Assembly (NCBI GenBank): GCA_000242935.3
Contig: CP007053.1
Coordinates: 7,177,001 to 7,241,000, forward strand
DNA length: 64,000 nt
DNA from: Opitutaceae bacterium TAV5
GTDB lineage: Bacteria; Verrucomicrobiota; Verrucomicrobiia; Opitutales; Opitutaceae
Direction of reading: 5' to 3'
The notes under the pieces were generated by a model, which ran no database searches, was not told the DNA's origin, and saw only the letters and a program-made list of their open reading frames with translations. Below, piece by piece: positions 32,656-42,240 of this stretch; positions within the stretch are counted from its first letter, which is position 1, and every line of letters begins with the position of its first letter. A program made the translations under genes and the position numbers.

Positions 32656-35241
32656 ATGCCAGCCTCATCCAAATCGAAGTCGAAGAAAACAACCGCCTCC
32701 GCCGCCACCGGCGCCCGATCCTCCGGCAAAACCCTCCCTCCCTTTTACCCTTCCGCAGTCGATTCCTCCACGCCGACAGCTTCCGGCAACGGCTCCGATG
32801 TCGATGCCACCCGCATCAAGAACGCCATCCTCCGCCACCTGACCAACACCCTCGGCCGCGATTCGCACACCGCCACCAACCGTGACTGGTGGCTCGCCAC
32901 CGCCCACGCCATCCGCGAGTACATCCACTGCCGCCTCATCGCCACCCAGGGCGTCCACAACCGGCAAAATTCCCGCCGCCTCTACTACCTCTCGCTCGAG
33001 TACCTCATGGGCCGCCTGATGGAGAACAATCTCCACAACACCGGCCTCTACACGCAGACCCTCCAGGCCCTCAAGGAACTCGGCATCGAGTGGGAAGCCA
33101 TCCGCGAATCCGAAGTCGACATGGGTCTCGGCAACGGCGGCCTCGGCCGGCTCGCCGCCTGTTTCCTCGACTCGCTCGCCACGCTCGACCTTCCCGCCAT
33201 CGGCTACGGCATCCACTACGAATTCGGCCTCTTCAAACAGGAATTCGTCAACGGCGCCCAGGTCGAGCACCCCGACAACTGGATGATCTTCGGCACCCCT
33301 TGGGAGCTCGTCCGCGCCGAGAACACCCAGACCGTGCAAATCTACGGCCGCGTCGAACAGGTCTTCGATGACAAGGGCAACGCCCATCCCCGGTGGGTCG
33401 ATACCAAAACCTTCCTCGGCGTCCCCTACGACATCCCCATCGCCGGCTACGGCACCGAAACCGTCAACCTCCTCCGTCTCTGGGCCTCGCGCTCCACCGA
33501 GGAATTCGACCTGGCCGCCTTCAACAGCGGCGGCTATGTCGAGGCCGTCCGCGAAAAAGCCGTGGGCGAGACCGTCTCGAAGGTGCTTTACCCGAACGAC
33601 AAGACCGAGAACGGCAAGGAGCTCCGCCTCGTGCAGCAGTACTTTTTTGTCACCTGCTCCCTGCGCGATCTCATCCGCCGCCACTTCCGCGAGAAGGGCA
33701 ACACCTGGGAGAATTTTTCGGAAAAAGTCGCCATCCAGCTCAACGACACCCATCCCGCCATCGCCGTGGCCGAGCTCCAGCGCATTCTCGTGGACGAGGA
33801 AAATCTTCCCTGGGACACCGCCTGGCAGACCGTCACCGCCACCTTCGGCTACACCAACCACACGCTCCTGCCCGAGGCGCTCGAAAAGTGGAGCGTGCCT
33901 CTCTTCACGCGCGTCCTCCCGCGTCACGCCCAGATCATTTTCGAGATCAACCGCCGTCTCCTGGCGCACGTCGAGACGGTCTGGCCCGGCGACAACGACA
34001 AAAAACGCACGCTCTCCCTGGTCGAGGAAAACGGCGGCAAATCCTTCCGCATGGCCAATCTCGCCGTCGTCGGCTCGCATGCCGTCAACGGCGTCGCCGC
34101 CCTCCACACCGAACTCCTGAAAAAAGACCTCTTCCCCGACTTCAACGCGCTCTATCCGGGCAAATTCCAGAACAAGACCAACGGCATCACGCCCCGTCGC
34201 TGGCTCGAGGCCTCCAACCCGCGCCTCGCCGCGCTCCTGACCGAAACCCTCGGCAACAACAAGTGGGTGCGCGATCTCAATCTCCTGCGCGGCCTCGAAC
34301 CCCATGCCGACAAGCCCGACTTCCAGAAGAGGTTCATGGACATCAAGCGCGAGAACAAGGTCGAGCTCGCCGCCATCATCAAGGCGGACTGCGGCGTCGA
34401 AGTCTCGCCCGACGCGCTCTTCGACGTGCAGATCAAGCGTCTCCACGAATACAAGCGGCAGCACCTGAACCTGCTGCACATCCTCACGCTCTACCGCCGC
34501 CTCCTGCAAAACCCGTCGCTCGACATCGTGCCGCGCGTTTTCATCTTCGGCGCCAAGGCCGCCCCCGGCTACGACCTCGCCAAAAACATCATTCGCGCGA
34601 TCAACATCATCGGCGACCGCATCAACAACGACATCCGTACCCGCGGCCTGCTCAAGGTCGCCTTCCTGCCCAACTACCGCGTGTCGCTCGCCGAGCGCAT
34701 CATCCCCGCCGCCGACATTTCCGAGCAGATCTCGACCGCAGGCAAGGAAGCCTCCGGCACCGGCAACATGAAGCTCGCCCTCAACGGCGCGCTCACCGTC
34801 GGCACGCTCGACGGGGCCAATGTCGAAATAAAAGAAGAGGTCGGCGACGAAAACATCTTCATCTTCGGCATGACGGTGGATCAGGTCGAGGCGCTCAACG
34901 CCCGCGGGTATCATCCCTGGGACTACTATCACGCCGACGAGGAGCTCCGCGCCGTGGTCGACTGGCTCGGTTCCGACTACTTCACTCCCGGCGAGCACGG
35001 CGCCTTCTGGCCGCTGCATCACAGCCTGCTCGACGGCGGTGATCCGTTCAAGGTGCTCGCCGACTATCGCGCCTATGTGGAGTGTCACGAAAAAGTGGAT
35101 GCGGCCTACCGTGACAAGTCCGCCTGGGCGAAAAAGGCGATCCTCAACACCGCCCGCGTCGGCTTTTTCAGCAGCGACCGCACGATTGCCGAATACGCCC
35201 GCGACATCTGGCGCCTCCCGCCCGTCGCCGTCGTTTCCTGA
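32656..35241 (+). CDS. glgP: Glycogen/alpha-glucan phosphorylase
   Basis: 861 residues, close to the family's usual 800-850. It releases glucose-1-phosphate from glycogen with a pyridoxal-phosphate cofactor. The family landmarks are clear: [17 protein letters not shown], the [19 protein letters not shown] block, [40 protein letters not shown], and [10 protein letters not shown] with the PLP lysine at residue 706. The N-terminus has a Ser/Lys/Thr-rich extension of about 40 residues before the catalytic core. It is monocistronic and a core metabolic gene, with no link to the upstream cluster beyond the weak operator. Confidence 0.95.
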   Translation: MPASSKSKSKKTTASAATGARSSGKTLPPFYPSAVDSSTPTASGNGSDVDATRIKNAILRHLTNTLGRDSHTATNRDWWLATAHAIREYIHCRLIATQGVHNRQNSRRLYYLSLEYLMGRLMENNLHNTGLYTQTLQALKELGIEWEAIRESEVDMGLGNGGLGRLAACFLDSLATLDLPAIGYGIHYEFGLFKQEFVNGAQVEHPDNWMIFGTPWELVRAENTQTVQIYGRVEQVFDDKGNAHPRWVDTKTFLGVPYDIPIAGYGTETVNLLRLWASRSTEEFDLAAFNSGGYVEAVREKAVGETVSKVLYPNDKTENGKELRLVQQYFFVTCSLRDLIRRHFREKGNTWENFSEKVAIQLNDTHPAIAVAELQRILVDEENLPWDTAWQTVTATFGYTNHTLLPEALEKWSVPLFTRVLPRHAQIIFEINRRLLAHVETVWPGDNDKKRTLSLVEENGGKSFRMANLAVVGSHAVNGVAALHTELLKKDLFPDFNALYPGKFQNKTNGITPRRWLEASNPRLAALLTETLGNNKWVRDLNLLRGLEPHADKPDFQKRFMDIKRENKVELAAIIKADCGVEVSPDALFDVQIKRLHEYKRQHLNLLHILTLYRRLLQNPSLDIVPRVFIFGAKAAPGYDLAKNIIRAINIIGDRINNDIRTRGLLKVAFLPNYRVSLAERIIPAADISEQISTAGKEASGTGNMKLALNGALTVGTLDGANVEIKEEVGDENIFIFGMTVDQVEALNARGYHPWDYYHADEELRAVVDWLGSDYFTPGEHGAFWPLHHSLLDGGDPFKVLADYRAYVECHEKVDAAYRDKSAWAKKAILNTARVGFFSSDRTIAEYARDIWRLPPVAVVS

Positions 35242-35282
35242 ACGCGGCCCGCGGCGGCTCAGCCGCAACCGAGGGGGGAAGA

Positions 35283-35395
35283 ATGGCCACGAAAAACACA
35301 AAAAGACACACTGCGCATGAAATCCTCCATCGCGCTTATAAGCGCGCGGGAGATTCTCGTCGGACAGAAAGAAATTTTGTGTTTTTTGTGGCCAT
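35283..35395. repeat. Nested palindromic element after glgP
   Basis: Outer arms 35283-35303 (atggccacgaaaaacacaa..) and 35375-35395 match as inverse complements at 20 of 21 positions. The centre holds a perfect 16-bp palindrome, cgcgcttataagcgcg (35331-35346). At 113 bp with a symmetric layout it looks like a small non-coding repeat element. The gap of 220 bases between glgP and the IscA-type gene holds nothing else. Confidence 0.6.
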
Positions 35396-35461
35396 CCCGG
35401 TTTGAATCCGGAACGCATCGACACCGGGGGAGAGCATCCGCTTTTGTGCGCGATTTCCCGG

Positions 35462-35779
35462 TCAGCTGAACGACTTGCCGCAGCCGCAGGTGCTCTGCGC
35501 GTTGGGGTTCCGGATCTCGAATCCCTTCCCTTGCAGCCCGTCGTCGAATTCGATCACCGATCCGTCGAGATAGGCGAGGCTCGTCGGGTCCACCAGCATC
35601 GGCACGCCTTCGCTCTCGAAACGGGCATCGTCCGGCTTCGGTTCGTCAAACGACATGCCGTACTGGAAACCCGAGCAGCCGCCGGACTCGACCAGCACGC
35701 GCAGCACTTTTTCCCCGGCATCGTTTTCACGTTGCATGAGACGGATCTGGTCGGCGGCGCGCGGGCTGAGTGTGATCAT
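35462..35779 (-). CDS. erpA: HesB/IscA/ErpA-type iron-sulfur carrier
   Basis: 105 residues, an A-type carrier that delivers Fe-S clusters to apoproteins. The three conserved cysteines are Cys35 in SGGCSGFQY and Cys98 and Cys100 in STCGCGKSF. The core RVLVESGGCSGFQYGMSF and the DGLQGKGFEIRNPNA block are as in ErpA. ErpA, IscA and SufA are not reliably separated by sequence alone; no isc or suf operon surrounds it, which favours a stand-alone ErpA role. The BamE-like gene lies 61 bases downstream... on the same strand's upstream side, separated by a short gap. Confidence 0.9.
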   Translation of the reverse strand: MITLSPRAADQIRLMQRENDAGEKVLRVLVESGGCSGFQYGMSFDEPKPDDARFESEGVPMLVDPTSLAYLDGSVIEFDDGLQGKGFEIRNPNAQSTCGCGKSFS

Positions 35780-35840
35780 GGCTCCTGCAAGTTGCTCGCC
35801 CCGCTCCCGCTGTCAACCGGGCGGGATGCCCTCATCGGCC

Positions 35841-36299
35841 TTACCGCGACGGTTTCACCTGCTCGATCACCGTCACCTTGCCGTCGACAAACGTGACCCG
35901 GAAACGCTCTTCCATGCGCTGCTCGTAGACCGGACGCTCGACCGGCGTGAAAAGCACCCGGTACCCGCCCCGCCCGTCCGGAATCACCTCGCGCCGGTAG
36001 CCGACAAAAACCGTACCCCGGTATTCCTGCCAGTAGGAGTTGTAGATCCACATCGTCTTGCGGCCGGTGTCCGCCGTCAGCGATTCCTGCTTCTCGCTCG
36101 GGTCGCCGAGCGCGATGTACACCATGTCCTCGGTATCGCCGACGTTGATGTGTTTCTCCTTCAGCCGTTCCTGCGTGGACGGATCGAGGTTTTCGAACAC
36201 CTGCGCCTTCTCGCGGCTGCGACTTTCGAAGGTGTTGCAGCCGGAGACGAAAAACAGGGCGGCAAGGAGCGCCAAAAAAGAAAAAGGGTAAAATTTCAT
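35841..36299 (-). CDS. Small BamE/SmpA-like outer-membrane lipoprotein
   Basis: 152 residues from the ATG at 36299. A lipoprotein signal is evident: MKFYPFSFLALLAALFFVSG followed by the lipidated Cys of the lipobox VSGC. The mature part contains the SmpA/BamE-style segment INVGDTEDMVYIALGDPSE followed by TMWIYNSYWQEYRG, and a C-terminal FVDGKVTVIEQ. It would sit in the outer membrane's inner leaflet and might assist beta-barrel assembly, but the resemblance is partial and no bam gene is adjacent. The longer frame from 36347 lacks a signal and is not used. Confidence 0.65.
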   Translation of the reverse strand: MKFYPFSFLALLAALFFVSGCNTFESRSREKAQVFENLDPSTQERLKEKHINVGDTEDMVYIALGDPSEKQESLTADTGRKTMWIYNSYWQEYRGTVFVGYRREVIPDGRGGYRVLFTPVERPVYEQRMEERFRVTFVDGKVTVIEQVKPSR

Positions 36300-36452
36300 C
36301 ACAAAAAAACCTGACCGCTTTTGGTGTTTCGACAAGCGGCAGATCATGGATTTGCGTTTTTTCCGGTTTTGTCCGGACGACCCGTCCCGAAAAAAATTTC
36401 AAAGAAAATGCTCCCGCGATTTGTGCGGCGCGAAAAACCAGGTATCAGGTTT

Positions 36453-36561
36453 CTCAACCCGCTTGATTGGCTGTGTCCGAACGTGAGGGACGCGAGGACA
36501 CATAAAAAAGTCGATCAGGCAAAGGGTTGAGGGAAAGGCCAGGAGAAATCCTGGCCTTTTT
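36453..36561 (+). ncRNA. Candidate structured small RNA with its own terminator
   Basis: Long-range pairing is clear on the plus strand. ctcaaccc (36453-36460) pairs with gggttgag (36524-36531); gcttgat (36461-36467) pairs with atcaggc (36514-36520) including one G-U; the two are joined by an AAA bulge. Inside, tgtgtcc (36472-36478) pairs with ggacaca (36496-36502). Immediately after is a perfect 11-bp terminator hairpin with a T-run. Weak promoter elements, ttgtgc (36421) and tatcag (36443), are at a fitting distance. There is no ORF of note and no plus-strand gene nearby. I do not recognise a known RNA family. Confidence 0.55.
36534..36561 (+). terminator. Intrinsic terminator (11-bp stem, GAAA loop, T-run)
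   Basis: aaaggccagga and tcctggccttt form a perfect stem around a gaaa tetraloop, ending in five Ts. The stronger T-run is on the plus strand. It follows the candidate RNA; on the minus strand it could also help end the AsmA-like gene transcript. Confidence 0.85.
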
Positions 36562-36577
36562 CGTGCCCGCACCGGAA

Positions 36578-36603
36578 GGAGCGGCGGCATGGCAAGCTGT
36601 CGG
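36578..36603. repeat. Palindromic-repeat arm, GGAGCGGCGGCAT type
   Basis: The 26 bases are an exact inverse complement of 54987-55012 in another gap, both sharing ggagcggcggcatggcaagc. It lies just before the end of the AsmA-like gene. Part of the same family as the element in the MGH1-type gene. Confidence 0.6.
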
Positions 36604-36608
36604 CGAGG

Positions 36609-39600
36609 TCAGAACCCGATCGCCTTGCCGATGATGGCCTTGGTCAGCGCGCTCGTGTCCACTTTTTCCAGGGAACCGCCGAGCACCACCGGCGTGAAAA
36701 ACGGCGCATAGCCATCCGCATCGGCCTCGCCGCCGAGCAGGTGGGCTGCTTCCAGCCAGGTGGCGAGTTTGCCCTTGCCGGCGAGGTTGACGTTGAGGTT
36801 CAGCGCCTGGCGCACCAGCGGCACGCCTTCCGCAAAGGTGAGCTGGCCTCCGCCGGTCAACCGCAGCTCCGGCGACACCAGCGTGAGATCCTTGAGCACC
36901 GCATTCAGGTTGTCATCCCGGCTCGCCACCAGGCTGAGCCGGTCGAATTTGATTTCCTCGAAGGAGGAGGCAATCTGCCGGAGCGCGGAGACCACTTCCT
37001 GCGCCGTTTCGGCCGCCTTGGCGGCCTTGCCTCCCTTGCTGCCGAGCACGCCGGAAAGGATGCTCACCGCGGTGGAGGCGAGGTTGCCCGTTTTGTTGAC
37101 CTGTTCGGCGAGATCGCCCGACAGCGCGCGGCAGATGCCGCCGCCCGCGCTGGCGATGCTGAAGTCGCCGCGCACGTCGTCCACCAGTCCGGCCGGCGTG
37201 GGCGCGGCGCCGGTCAGCTTGCTCGCGACGTTGAGCCGGGTTTCGAGCACCGCGGGCTGGCCGGGATTGAACGCGCGCAACCAGGGCGCGGTGGCGAAGT
37301 TGTTGACCGCAAGGTCGGCGGCGAGCGCGTAGGCGTCGCGCTTTTTCGCATCGAAGGTCAGGGCGCCGTTGAGCTTGAGGTCGCTGTCCGCGCCGAAGAT
37401 CGCCTTGATCGCCTCGAGCTTCAGGGCCTCGGGCGTGATGCGGATCGCGCCGCCGACATCGGCGATTTCCAGTTCACCGGAGTACACCACGCGCTTGAGC
37501 GCGAGCGTCACTTCGCCGGTGAGGCCGGCCCAGAGCGGACCGGCGGCGGGTGTTGTCGTTGCCGGCGGCGGAGGCGAGGCGGGAGACGTCGGCGAGGCGG
37601 ACGGAGCGGTGGCGGAATTGTCCGCCGGCACCAGGGCGGCGAACGCCTGCGCGTCCTCGATATAGAACAGGTTGCTCGTGATCTGCGCGCGGGCATCGAG
37701 CGCGTTGCCCGCGGGAGCGGGCGTGAGCGTGGCCTTGAGCGTGAGATCGGAGGCGCGGTTGCCGGCGGCGGCGTTGCGGAGCGTGACCGGAGCGGAAACC
37801 GTGAGCGTACCCGCCGCCGTGCGGCTGACGTCGGCGTCGAGCGTGAGCGCAGGCAACGTCGCGGGAGCGGCGCGCGTGCGCAGGCCGTCAAGTGCGAGTG
37901 TCGCCCTGGCCGCGAGATCGCCGACGGCAGACAGCGTGCCCCGCGCGCTGAACGTGGCCTTGCCCGCCGTCACGCCTTCGAGCGCGGCGAGCAGCGGCTG
38001 CGAGGCGAGCGCGGCGGGCTGCACGGTGCCGTTCGCCTCGAAAGTGACCGGGGCTCCGGCCGCGGTGGCGCCCGCGGCCCGCGCCGCCGCCGCCGGGTCG
38101 ATGGTCTGCCGCGCGCTGGCCGTGAGCTGCACGGCATCGGCTCCGGCCGCTCGCAGCGTGATCTTGCCGATCGAGGCGCTCCAGCCGCTGGCAGCGTATG
38201 TGGCAGCGAGATCGTCCACCGACAAGGCAAGGCGGGCCGCAATCGCGCGGCCATCCTGCGTCACCTCCGTGAGGTTGACGGTCAGCGGTTCGATGGTGGT
38301 GATGCGGGCCGTGTCGCCTTGCAGCCGCGCCACCCATGCGCCGCGCACCGGTTCCCCCTGCACGCGAATCCCGGAGCCGGTGAGGAAGGGCTCGGCCATC
38401 GCCAGCGGCACGCCGTCCAGGGCGACACGGACGAGATCCGCGGAGGTGTCGCCTGCGGTCACGACGCCCGTGGCGAGATCGACGGCGAAAGGCTGCTCCG
38501 CGCGCACCGTCACCAGCGGCTGCCCGGTGGAAACGGTGGCGGAAAATTTTTCGATGCGCGCGGTGTCCCCCGTCAGGGCGGCGTCGAACTCCGTCGCCAC
38601 CACGACTTCGGTGCGCGGCATCTCCGGCACGAAGTCGGCCAGGTTGCCCTGCACCTGGAGGCGGCCCGATCCGGTCGCATTGCCGGAGGCGAAGCCATAG
38701 CTGAAGGAGCCACTGCCGGCCGCCGCGAACTTCGGGAGCACGATGCCCGCCGCGTAAGGCGCGAGATCGGCGTCGCCGAGATCGAGTTGCCAGCTGCCTT
38801 CGACCGCCTGCGCCGCCGGGTCCCGCCGCGCCTCGACGAGCGCGCGGGTGGTGTCGCGGGTTTGCAGCGAAAGCGAATACGCTTCCGGCTTGCCGGCGGC
38901 GGCGGCCAGCGCCGCGACCTTGACCGTCGCCGATTCCTGGCCGGCGCGCGCGGCGAGGTGGAGCGACAGCGAATCGAAACTCCGCGACGTCGGCATGTGC
39001 GCCTCGAGCACGCCTTCGAGAGAAATCTTTTCCGCGCCGGCGCCACCCGGCACATCGACGCCCTCGGCCGTCACTCCCACGGTCAGCTTCCCCGTCTGCC
39101 CCGCCGAAAAATTGCCTCCCCCGAGCGAGATGTCGGCGACCAGCGGTTTTGTTGCCGCCCCCGGCGTGGTGATCACCGTCACGCGCCCCGAACTCTCGAT
39201 CGTTCCCACCGACAGGTCGACGGGCAGCCCAAGCAGGGCGAACAGGCCGTCGAACGGCTCCGGAGCCGCCGGCTCCTTGCCGGTGGCGCCTTTCTCCGCG
39301 CCGGCCGCGACCAGCGCCGCCGGCGTGAGGGTGGCGCTCCAGCCGTTGGCCACCAGCCGGCGCACGTCCACCCGCGAACGCGCCGCATCGATCAGCGGCA
39401 CGTCGAGCTCGACGGAAGGCACATCGAGCAAAATGCCCGGCTGCTCGATCCGCAACCCGGTGACACGCACGCCCGAGAGCCCCGCCGCCACGCGCTCGAC
39501 GGAGGCCGTCATGCCCGGTTGCGAGGCCAGCACCCGGCGGGCGACGGCGGTCTGCACCGCCGGGACGAACGCGAGGGCAATCACCAGCGCGACGAGCACC

Positions 39601-39644
39601 GGCGGCAGGAGGAGGAACAGGACAAGTTTACGGCGACGGGTCAT
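36609..39644 (-). CDS. Large AsmA-like (bridge-like) membrane protein
   Basis: 1011 residues from the ATG at 39644, which puts the single N-terminal transmembrane anchor LVLFLLLPPVLVALVIALAF immediately after MTRRRK. The long remainder is beta-strand-rich and Ala/Gly/Thr/Val-rich, and carries an AsmA_2-like C-terminal region (FAEGVPLVRQALNLNVNLAG, FFTPVVLGGSLEKVD). Such proteins span the periplasm and are thought to move lipids between membranes (AsmA/TamB/YhdP group). The detailed family is uncertain. The longer frames to 39680 and 39785 are less likely starts. It is divergent from the RGG-rich protein gene. Confidence 0.7.
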   Translation of the reverse strand: MTRRRKLVLFLLLPPVLVALVIALAFVPAVQTAVARRVLASQPGMTASVERVAAGLSGVRVTGLRIEQPGILLDVPSVELDVPLIDAARSRVDVRRLVANGWSATLTPAALVAAGAEKGATGKEPAAPEPFDGLFALLGLPVDLSVGTIESSGRVTVITTPGAATKPLVADISLGGGNFSAGQTGKLTVGVTAEGVDVPGGAGAEKISLEGVLEAHMPTSRSFDSLSLHLAARAGQESATVKVAALAAAAGKPEAYSLSLQTRDTTRALVEARRDPAAQAVEGSWQLDLGDADLAPYAAGIVLPKFAAAGSGSFSYGFASGNATGSGRLQVQGNLADFVPEMPRTEVVVATEFDAALTGDTARIEKFSATVSTGQPLVTVRAEQPFAVDLATGVVTAGDTSADLVRVALDGVPLAMAEPFLTGSGIRVQGEPVRGAWVARLQGDTARITTIEPLTVNLTEVTQDGRAIAARLALSVDDLAATYAASGWSASIGKITLRAAGADAVQLTASARQTIDPAAAARAAGATAAGAPVTFEANGTVQPAALASQPLLAALEGVTAGKATFSARGTLSAVGDLAARATLALDGLRTRAAPATLPALTLDADVSRTAAGTLTVSAPVTLRNAAAGNRASDLTLKATLTPAPAGNALDARAQITSNLFYIEDAQAFAALVPADNSATAPSASPTSPASPPPPATTTPAAGPLWAGLTGEVTLALKRVVYSGELEIADVGGAIRITPEALKLEAIKAIFGADSDLKLNGALTFDAKKRDAYALAADLAVNNFATAPWLRAFNPGQPAVLETRLNVASKLTGAAPTPAGLVDDVRGDFSIASAGGGICRALSGDLAEQVNKTGNLASTAVSILSGVLGSKGGKAAKAAETAQEVVSALRQIASSFEEIKFDRLSLVASRDDNLNAVLKDLTLVSPELRLTGGGQLTFAEGVPLVRQALNLNVNLAGKGKLATWLEAAHLLGGEADADGYAPFFTPVVLGGSLEKVDTSALTKAIIGKAIGF

Positions 39645-39860
39645 ATGACAAAATAAGGAATCATCATACGACGACATCATGTTCCGCCTGGTTCCACCAA
39701 ATAAAGTTCTCCCTCCGCGTCCGCATCGACGTTCCCTTGCAGGAAACAGCTTGCCAGCCCCGTGGCGGGCGCGAAGCTGGCACACGCTTCAATTCCTGCA
39801 GCTTTCATCAAGAAGAATCCAGCCACACAACCCGCGGGAACTGCCCCGCTCGCATACAGC

Positions 39861-42068
39861 ATGGACGAGAAACCAACCGAGAAACCCGCCGAGGGCCTCA
39901 ACAAGATCGATTTGTCGCAACTCCAGGGCTTCAGCTTTGGCACGCAATGGACGCAAGACGCGGGCAACCGCGGCGGCGCCGGCGGCGGCAGCGGACATCG
40001 TGATCATCAACGCCGTGACGACCGTCCGCGTCGCGATGGCGGCGGAGGCCCGGCAGATCCGCGTCGTGACCGGCGCGGTTTCCGCAAGCCCGGCGGCGAC
40101 GCCGCTCCCGGCGAATCCGCCCCCGGGGGCGATCGCCCGCCGCATCCGCGCCGCGAATTTCGCGAGCCTCGCCGCGACGGCCAGCCCGGTGGCGGACGCG
40201 GCCCCGGCCAGGGTCCGGCCCAAGGCCAGGGTTACGGCGGCCAGCGTCGCGATTTCCGGGGTGGCGGTCATCGCCGCGAAGGCGGCGGCAGCCCCTTCCC
40301 GATCCAGGACCGCGGCCCGTACATCAGCCCGTATTTCGACATCACGCTCTATACCGAAGACGGCGGATTCAGTGCGCTCGCCAAGGCCGTGCGCGCCTCC
40401 TGCCGCACCTATGAACTCTTCGACATCGCCCGCGTCGTCGTCGAAAAGAACGACCGCTTCATCGCCGTCGTCCAGCGCAAGGCTCCCTCCCCCGCCCCGG
40501 CCTCCGCCGAAGGGACCAGCGTGCCGCCCGTGAAGCCCGCGCCCTTTTACATCTCCGTGCCCGACGGGCTGCCCTTCGACAACGAGGAAGACGCCATCCA
40601 GCATGTGCTCACCCATCACCTCGACCGCTTCTTCGAAACGAGCGAAGTCGAGATCGATCCGCCCAAGGGCAGTTTCCAGGTCATCAACCGCTGCCCGCTG
40701 ACCGGCACGCTCCTCGCGCCTCCCAATTACCATCGGTACAACCAGATCGTACAAAAACACCACGCGGCCCATATCCGCATGCCGCTGGAAGCCTGGCGCG
40801 CGAAAATCGAAACGGTGCGCGATCCCGAGCTCATCAACCAGTGGCTCGACCTGATGAAAAAGGTCACACGCTACACCTGGAAGCTCACCGGCAAGCACGC
40901 CGCGCCCGGGGCGGCGCCTGCTGAACCCGCCGGCGAAGCGGCCTCCTCCGACCCGCAACCGGCCGCTGCCCCGACGGCAGACGACACGCCCGCCAATCCT
41001 CCGGCAACCGAAGCGCCCGCGGAAGTTGCCGCGGCGACGGACGACGTCGCTTCTCCCGCGCCTGCTCCGGAAGCCGAAGCCCCTGTCGAGGCCGCGGCCG
41101 CGCCGACGCCCGAGGCACCCTCCTTCGATTCGCTCGAAGAGGCCCGCCAGTACCTGCTCACCCACGCCCGCGAGAAGGTTCTCCGCACCACCGGCCAGCT
41201 CCGTTTCCCGGGTCGCCTGCTCGAAACACTGCCGCAGGGTGAAATCCGCCGCGCGCTCGAAGGGTATCTGGAAAAACAGCGCCGTTTCCCGCTCGATACC
41301 GCCAATGCCCTCCGCGGCCGCCTCCGTCGTGAAGGATTCACGATCTTCAAAAAAGGCTCCAAGGGCATCAGCTACGTGTGCGCCGTGAAGCGGAAATTCC
41401 GCGTCCCCGGCCAGACCTTTGCCGATTCGATCGACGGCCTCATCCGCTACATCGAGGAGCATCCGATGATCCGCCAGTCGGACCTTCCCAAAAAATTCCT
41501 CGGCATCCATCTGCCCGCCCCCGCTCCGGCCTCCGAAGCCGCGCCCGCCGCTGCTGCCGGCGCCGAAGGCGAGGCCACTCCGGCAACCGCTTCCGCTCCG
41601 GCGGAAGGCGCGCCGCCGGAACCCGCGGCCCCCGCGCTCCCGCCGGAGGATCAGGCAAGGATCAACCGCATGCAGATGGACCTGCGCTGGCTGGTCGGCG
41701 AAGGCTACGTCACGGAGTTCCGCGACGGACGCCTGTTCGCGCCCCCCCCGATGGTCGAGGCGCGCAAGAAGGAGATCGAAGGCGGCGAGCACGATCCGGA
41801 AAACTTCCCGGAAGCTCCGGCCCAGACCCCGCCGCCCGCACCCGCTTCCGCAACCCGGGAAGAATCACCGGCTGCTGCCACCGCTGCCGCGCCGGAAGCG
41901 GAATCCACACCGGAATCCGCGGAGCAGCCCGAAGCGTCTCCCCCGCCGGAAACGCCGGCCGAAACCGCGGAGCCGGCGGCGGCGGCCGACACGCCTGCGG
42001 CCGACACCGCCACTGCCGAAGCGGATCCGGAAGCCGGAGAAGCCGACAAACCTGCGTCCGGATCGTAA
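39861..42068 (+). CDS. Large RGG-rich, Ala/Pro-rich protein of unknown function
   Basis: 735 residues from the ATG at 39861. Residues about 30-145 are dominated by Arg/Gly/Asp/Pro repeats (RRDGGGGPADPRRDRRGF, RRDFRGGGHRREGGG), like RNA-binding RGG tails. A central globular part (residues 150-340) includes ISPYFDITLYTEDGGFSALA, NRCPLTGTLLAPPNYHRYNQ and HIRMPLEAWRAKIETVRDPE, which looks well conserved but is unknown to me. Ala/Glu/Pro linkers then join two further blocks (ARQYLLTHAREKVLRTTGQL; INRMQMDLRWLVGEGYVTEF), the last resembling a winged-helix. Its own terminator follows. A nucleic-acid role is inferred from composition only. Confidence 0.6.
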   Translation: MDEKPTEKPAEGLNKIDLSQLQGFSFGTQWTQDAGNRGGAGGGSGHRDHQRRDDRPRRDGGGGPADPRRDRRGFRKPGGDAAPGESAPGGDRPPHPRREFREPRRDGQPGGGRGPGQGPAQGQGYGGQRRDFRGGGHRREGGGSPFPIQDRGPYISPYFDITLYTEDGGFSALAKAVRASCRTYELFDIARVVVEKNDRFIAVVQRKAPSPAPASAEGTSVPPVKPAPFYISVPDGLPFDNEEDAIQHVLTHHLDRFFETSEVEIDPPKGSFQVINRCPLTGTLLAPPNYHRYNQIVQKHHAAHIRMPLEAWRAKIETVRDPELINQWLDLMKKVTRYTWKLTGKHAAPGAAPAEPAGEAASSDPQPAAAPTADDTPANPPATEAPAEVAAATDDVASPAPAPEAEAPVEAAAAPTPEAPSFDSLEEARQYLLTHAREKVLRTTGQLRFPGRLLETLPQGEIRRALEGYLEKQRRFPLDTANALRGRLRREGFTIFKKGSKGISYVCAVKRKFRVPGQTFADSIDGLIRYIEEHPMIRQSDLPKKFLGIHLPAPAPASEAAPAAAAGAEGEATPATASAPAEGAPPEPAAPALPPEDQARINRMQMDLRWLVGEGYVTEFRDGRLFAPPPMVEARKKEIEGGEHDPENFPEAPAQTPPPAPASATREESPAAATAAAPEAESTPESAEQPEASPPPETPAETAEPAAAADTPAADTATAEADPEAGEADKPASGS

Positions 42069-42109
42069 CCGGCCGCCGGTTTCACGCCGCAACCGTCGCT
42101 CCCTTCACA

Positions 42110-42138
42110 GACCCGCCCTTGCCGGCGGGTCTTTTTTT
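42110..42138 (+). terminator. Intrinsic terminator of the RGG-rich gene
   Basis: gacccgcc and ggcgggtc pair across a short loop and are followed by seven Ts. It starts 42 bases after the stop codon. Confidence 0.9.
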
Positions 42139-42240
42139 GTCCGGCCGGGGAGGGACACGTTCCGGGAAACCACGCCGAAAGGAGTCCCGGCCGGAGACGA
42201 GGCAGGCGCTCCTGCGTATGAACCTGGATTCAGAAGTTGA

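Noticed and set aside
32665-35424. 919-residue minus-strand frame over glgP
   Set aside because: Complete shadow of glycogen phosphorylase, a common effect of GC-rich third positions.
36321-36530. 69-residue ORF over the small-RNA candidate
   Set aside because: No signal, motif or ribosome site, and the paired-stem pattern explains the region better.
36741-39656. 971-residue plus-strand frame over the AsmA-like gene
   Set aside because: Shadow; Arg/Gly-rich and without motifs or signal.
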